From assembly GCA_034435275.1 (NCBI GenBank), contig DAOTXP010000251.1, forward strand, positions 1 to 13,312: 13,312 nt of DNA, given 5' to 3'. Both the position numbers and the translations under genes were made by a program. Shown here in pieces: positions 12,357 through 13,312 of the stretch. Under the pieces are notes generated by a model. It was not told where the DNA came from and searched no databases. It saw only the letters and a program-made list of their open reading frames with translations. Each line of letters starts with the position of its first letter. Positions within the stretch are counted from its first letter, which is position 1. The DNA is from JBFMCC01 sp034435275. Its GTDB lineage: Bacteria > Chloroflexota > Anaerolineae > Anaerolineales > Villigracilaceae.

Positions 12357-13312
12357 ATGACTGATTTCTCCTCCTACCTCTCCCCCTTCTCCTGGCGCTA
12401 CGGCAGTGACGCGATGCGCCGCCTGTGGAGCGAAGAACACAAGCGGCGGCTGTGGCGGCGCATCTGGGTTGCTTTGGCTGAGGCCGAGGCTGAGTTTGGT
12501 CTCGTCACTGCGGAGCAGGCCGCGGACCTGCGCGCCCACGCGGACGAAGTGGATGTCGAACGCTCGCTCGTCATCGAAGCCGAGATCCATCACGATTTGA
12601 TGGCGGAGGTGAAAGCCTTCGCCGAACAGTGCAAAATCGGCGGGGGCATCCTCCACCTCGGCGCGACCTCGATGGACATCGAAGACAACGCGGATGCCCT
12701 GCGCCTGCGCGCCTCCCTGGATTTGATTCTGGAAGGCCTGACCGGTCTTCTTCGCCGGTTCGCGGCGCTCATCGAAAAATACGCCGATACGCCCGTGATT
12801 GCCTTCACCCACCTCCAGCCCGCCGAACCGACGGCGCTGGGTTATCGTCTCGCCATGTACGCACAAGACCTGCTCGAGGATTACTTCACTGTCCACGGTC
12901 TACGCTCCGCCGTCCGCGGCAAAGGTTTCAAAGGCGCGGTCGGCACCTCCGCGAGTTACGCCGAATTGATCGGCGTCGAAAGACTGCCCGAATTCGAAAA
13001 ACGCCTCTCCGAAAAACTTAACCTGCCCTTTTTCTCCGTCGCCGCACAGACCTATCCGCGCCGACAGGATTACATCATCGTCAGCGCGCTGGCAGGGCTG
13101 GCCGCCTCGCTCCACAAATTCGCCTTCGACCTGCGCCTGCTCCAGTCCCCGCCCATCGGCGAACTCAGCGAACCCTTCGGCTCAAAACAGGTCGGCTCCT
13201 CGGCCATGCCGTTCAAGCGCAATCCCATCCGTTCCGAAAAAATCAACTCGCTGGCGCGTTACCTGGCCGCGCTGCCACGCCTGGCCTGGGATAACGCCGC
13301 CCACTCCCTGCT
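12357..13312 (+). CDS. purB: Adenylosuccinate lyase (partial, 3' end cut)
   Basis: PurB acts twice in purine synthesis, releasing fumarate from SAICAR and from adenylosuccinate. The first 318 codons are in the window and stay open to its edge. Visible are the N-terminal FSWRYGSDAMRRLWSEEHKR, the block HLGATSMDIEDNADALRLR (about residues 100-118), the catalytic-His region FTHLQPAEPTALGYR, and the fumarase/aspartase superfamily loop GSSAMPFKRNP, which carries the catalytic Ser. SPFSWRYGS at the start is typical of the adenylosuccinate branch. The ATG at 12357 has no Shine-Dalgarno. It is divergent from the DHOD-like gene with only 52 nt between the starts, so the two could share control; the pairing of a purine gene with a pyrimidine-like paralogue may be chance. 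Confidence 0.93.
   Translation, partial: MTDFSSYLSPFSWRYGSDAMRRLWSEEHKRRLWRRIWVALAEAEAEFGLVTAEQAADLRAHADEVDVERSLVIEAEIHHDLMAEVKAFAEQCKIGGGILHLGATSMDIEDNADALRLRASLDLILEGLTGLLRRFAALIEKYADTPVIAFTHLQPAEPTALGYRLAMYAQDLLEDYFTVHGLRSAVRGKGFKGAVGTSASYAELIGVERLPEFEKRLSEKLNLPFFSVAAQTYPRRQDYIIVSALAGLAASLHKFAFDLRLLQSPPIGELSEPFGSKQVGSSAMPFKRNPIRSEKINSLARYLAALPRLAWDNAAHSL

Noticed and set aside
1..13312. CRISPR array, insertion sequence, toxin-antitoxin or phage defence locus
   Set aside because: No evenly spaced direct repeats, transposase motifs or defence domains were seen; the window is mostly housekeeping genes.

Overview
The window looks like a piece of a Chloroflexota chromosome, most likely class Anaerolineae. 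The signs are Thr/Pro-rich linkers of the TPTP type in an exported lipoprotein, an F420-type nitroreductase-family protein, a class II fructose bisphosphatase, a single-core EF-Ts, and many short palindromic repeats. This placement is inference from content; no 16S gene is present. Both ends cut genes (the dnaA 3' end on the left, purB on the right).

Layout. (1) 1-1315: the last 43 codons of dnaA, a strong terminator, then a membrane acyltransferase. (2) 1316-7279: a housekeeping run on the + strand. rpsB-tsf, behind a promoter and a structured leader, ends in a UUCG-loop terminator. It is followed by pyrH, frr, uppS-cdsA (overlapping) and glpX. These genes cover translation (S2, EF-Ts, ribosome recycling), UMP phosphorylation, the lipid carrier and CDP-diacylglycerol steps of envelope synthesis, and gluconeogenesis. 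(3) 7310-7455: a self-contained tRNA-Asn(GTT) unit with a consensus promoter and its own terminator. (4) 7527-8559: a TP-rich lipoprotein convergent with an FmdB-type zinc-ribbon gene; the two share a bidirectional terminator. (5) 8635-9905: a short gene read through an in-frame UGA, then trpS 3 nt downstream. (6) 9906-10129: a gene-free spacer filled with palindromic repeats. (7) 10130-11540: dtd, an F420-type nitroreductase-family gene and a DUF2314 lipoprotein, overlapping by 1 and 4 nt. (8) 11522-12304 on the minus strand: a degenerate dihydroorotate-dehydrogenase-like gene, tail to tail with the lipoprotein. (9) 12357-13312: the purB 5' part, divergent from it.

The main discovery is at 8670-8912. 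A naive gene call would start at a GTG at 8724, but reading upstream gives a well-placed ATG and ribosome-binding site, the N-terminal beta strand of the Rdx (SelW/SelT/SelH) family, and a Cys-x-x-UGA redox motif. A hairpin just downstream matches the bacterial SECIS pattern. This is very probably a selenocysteine-containing SelW-like protein.

Second-tier observations are a perfect 15-bp-arm palindrome lying in frame inside the DHOD-like gene, loss of the expected catalytic and flavin residues in that protein, a four-cysteine [4Fe-4S]-type motif in TrpRS, and a composite intergenic palindromic repeat between trpS and dtd.
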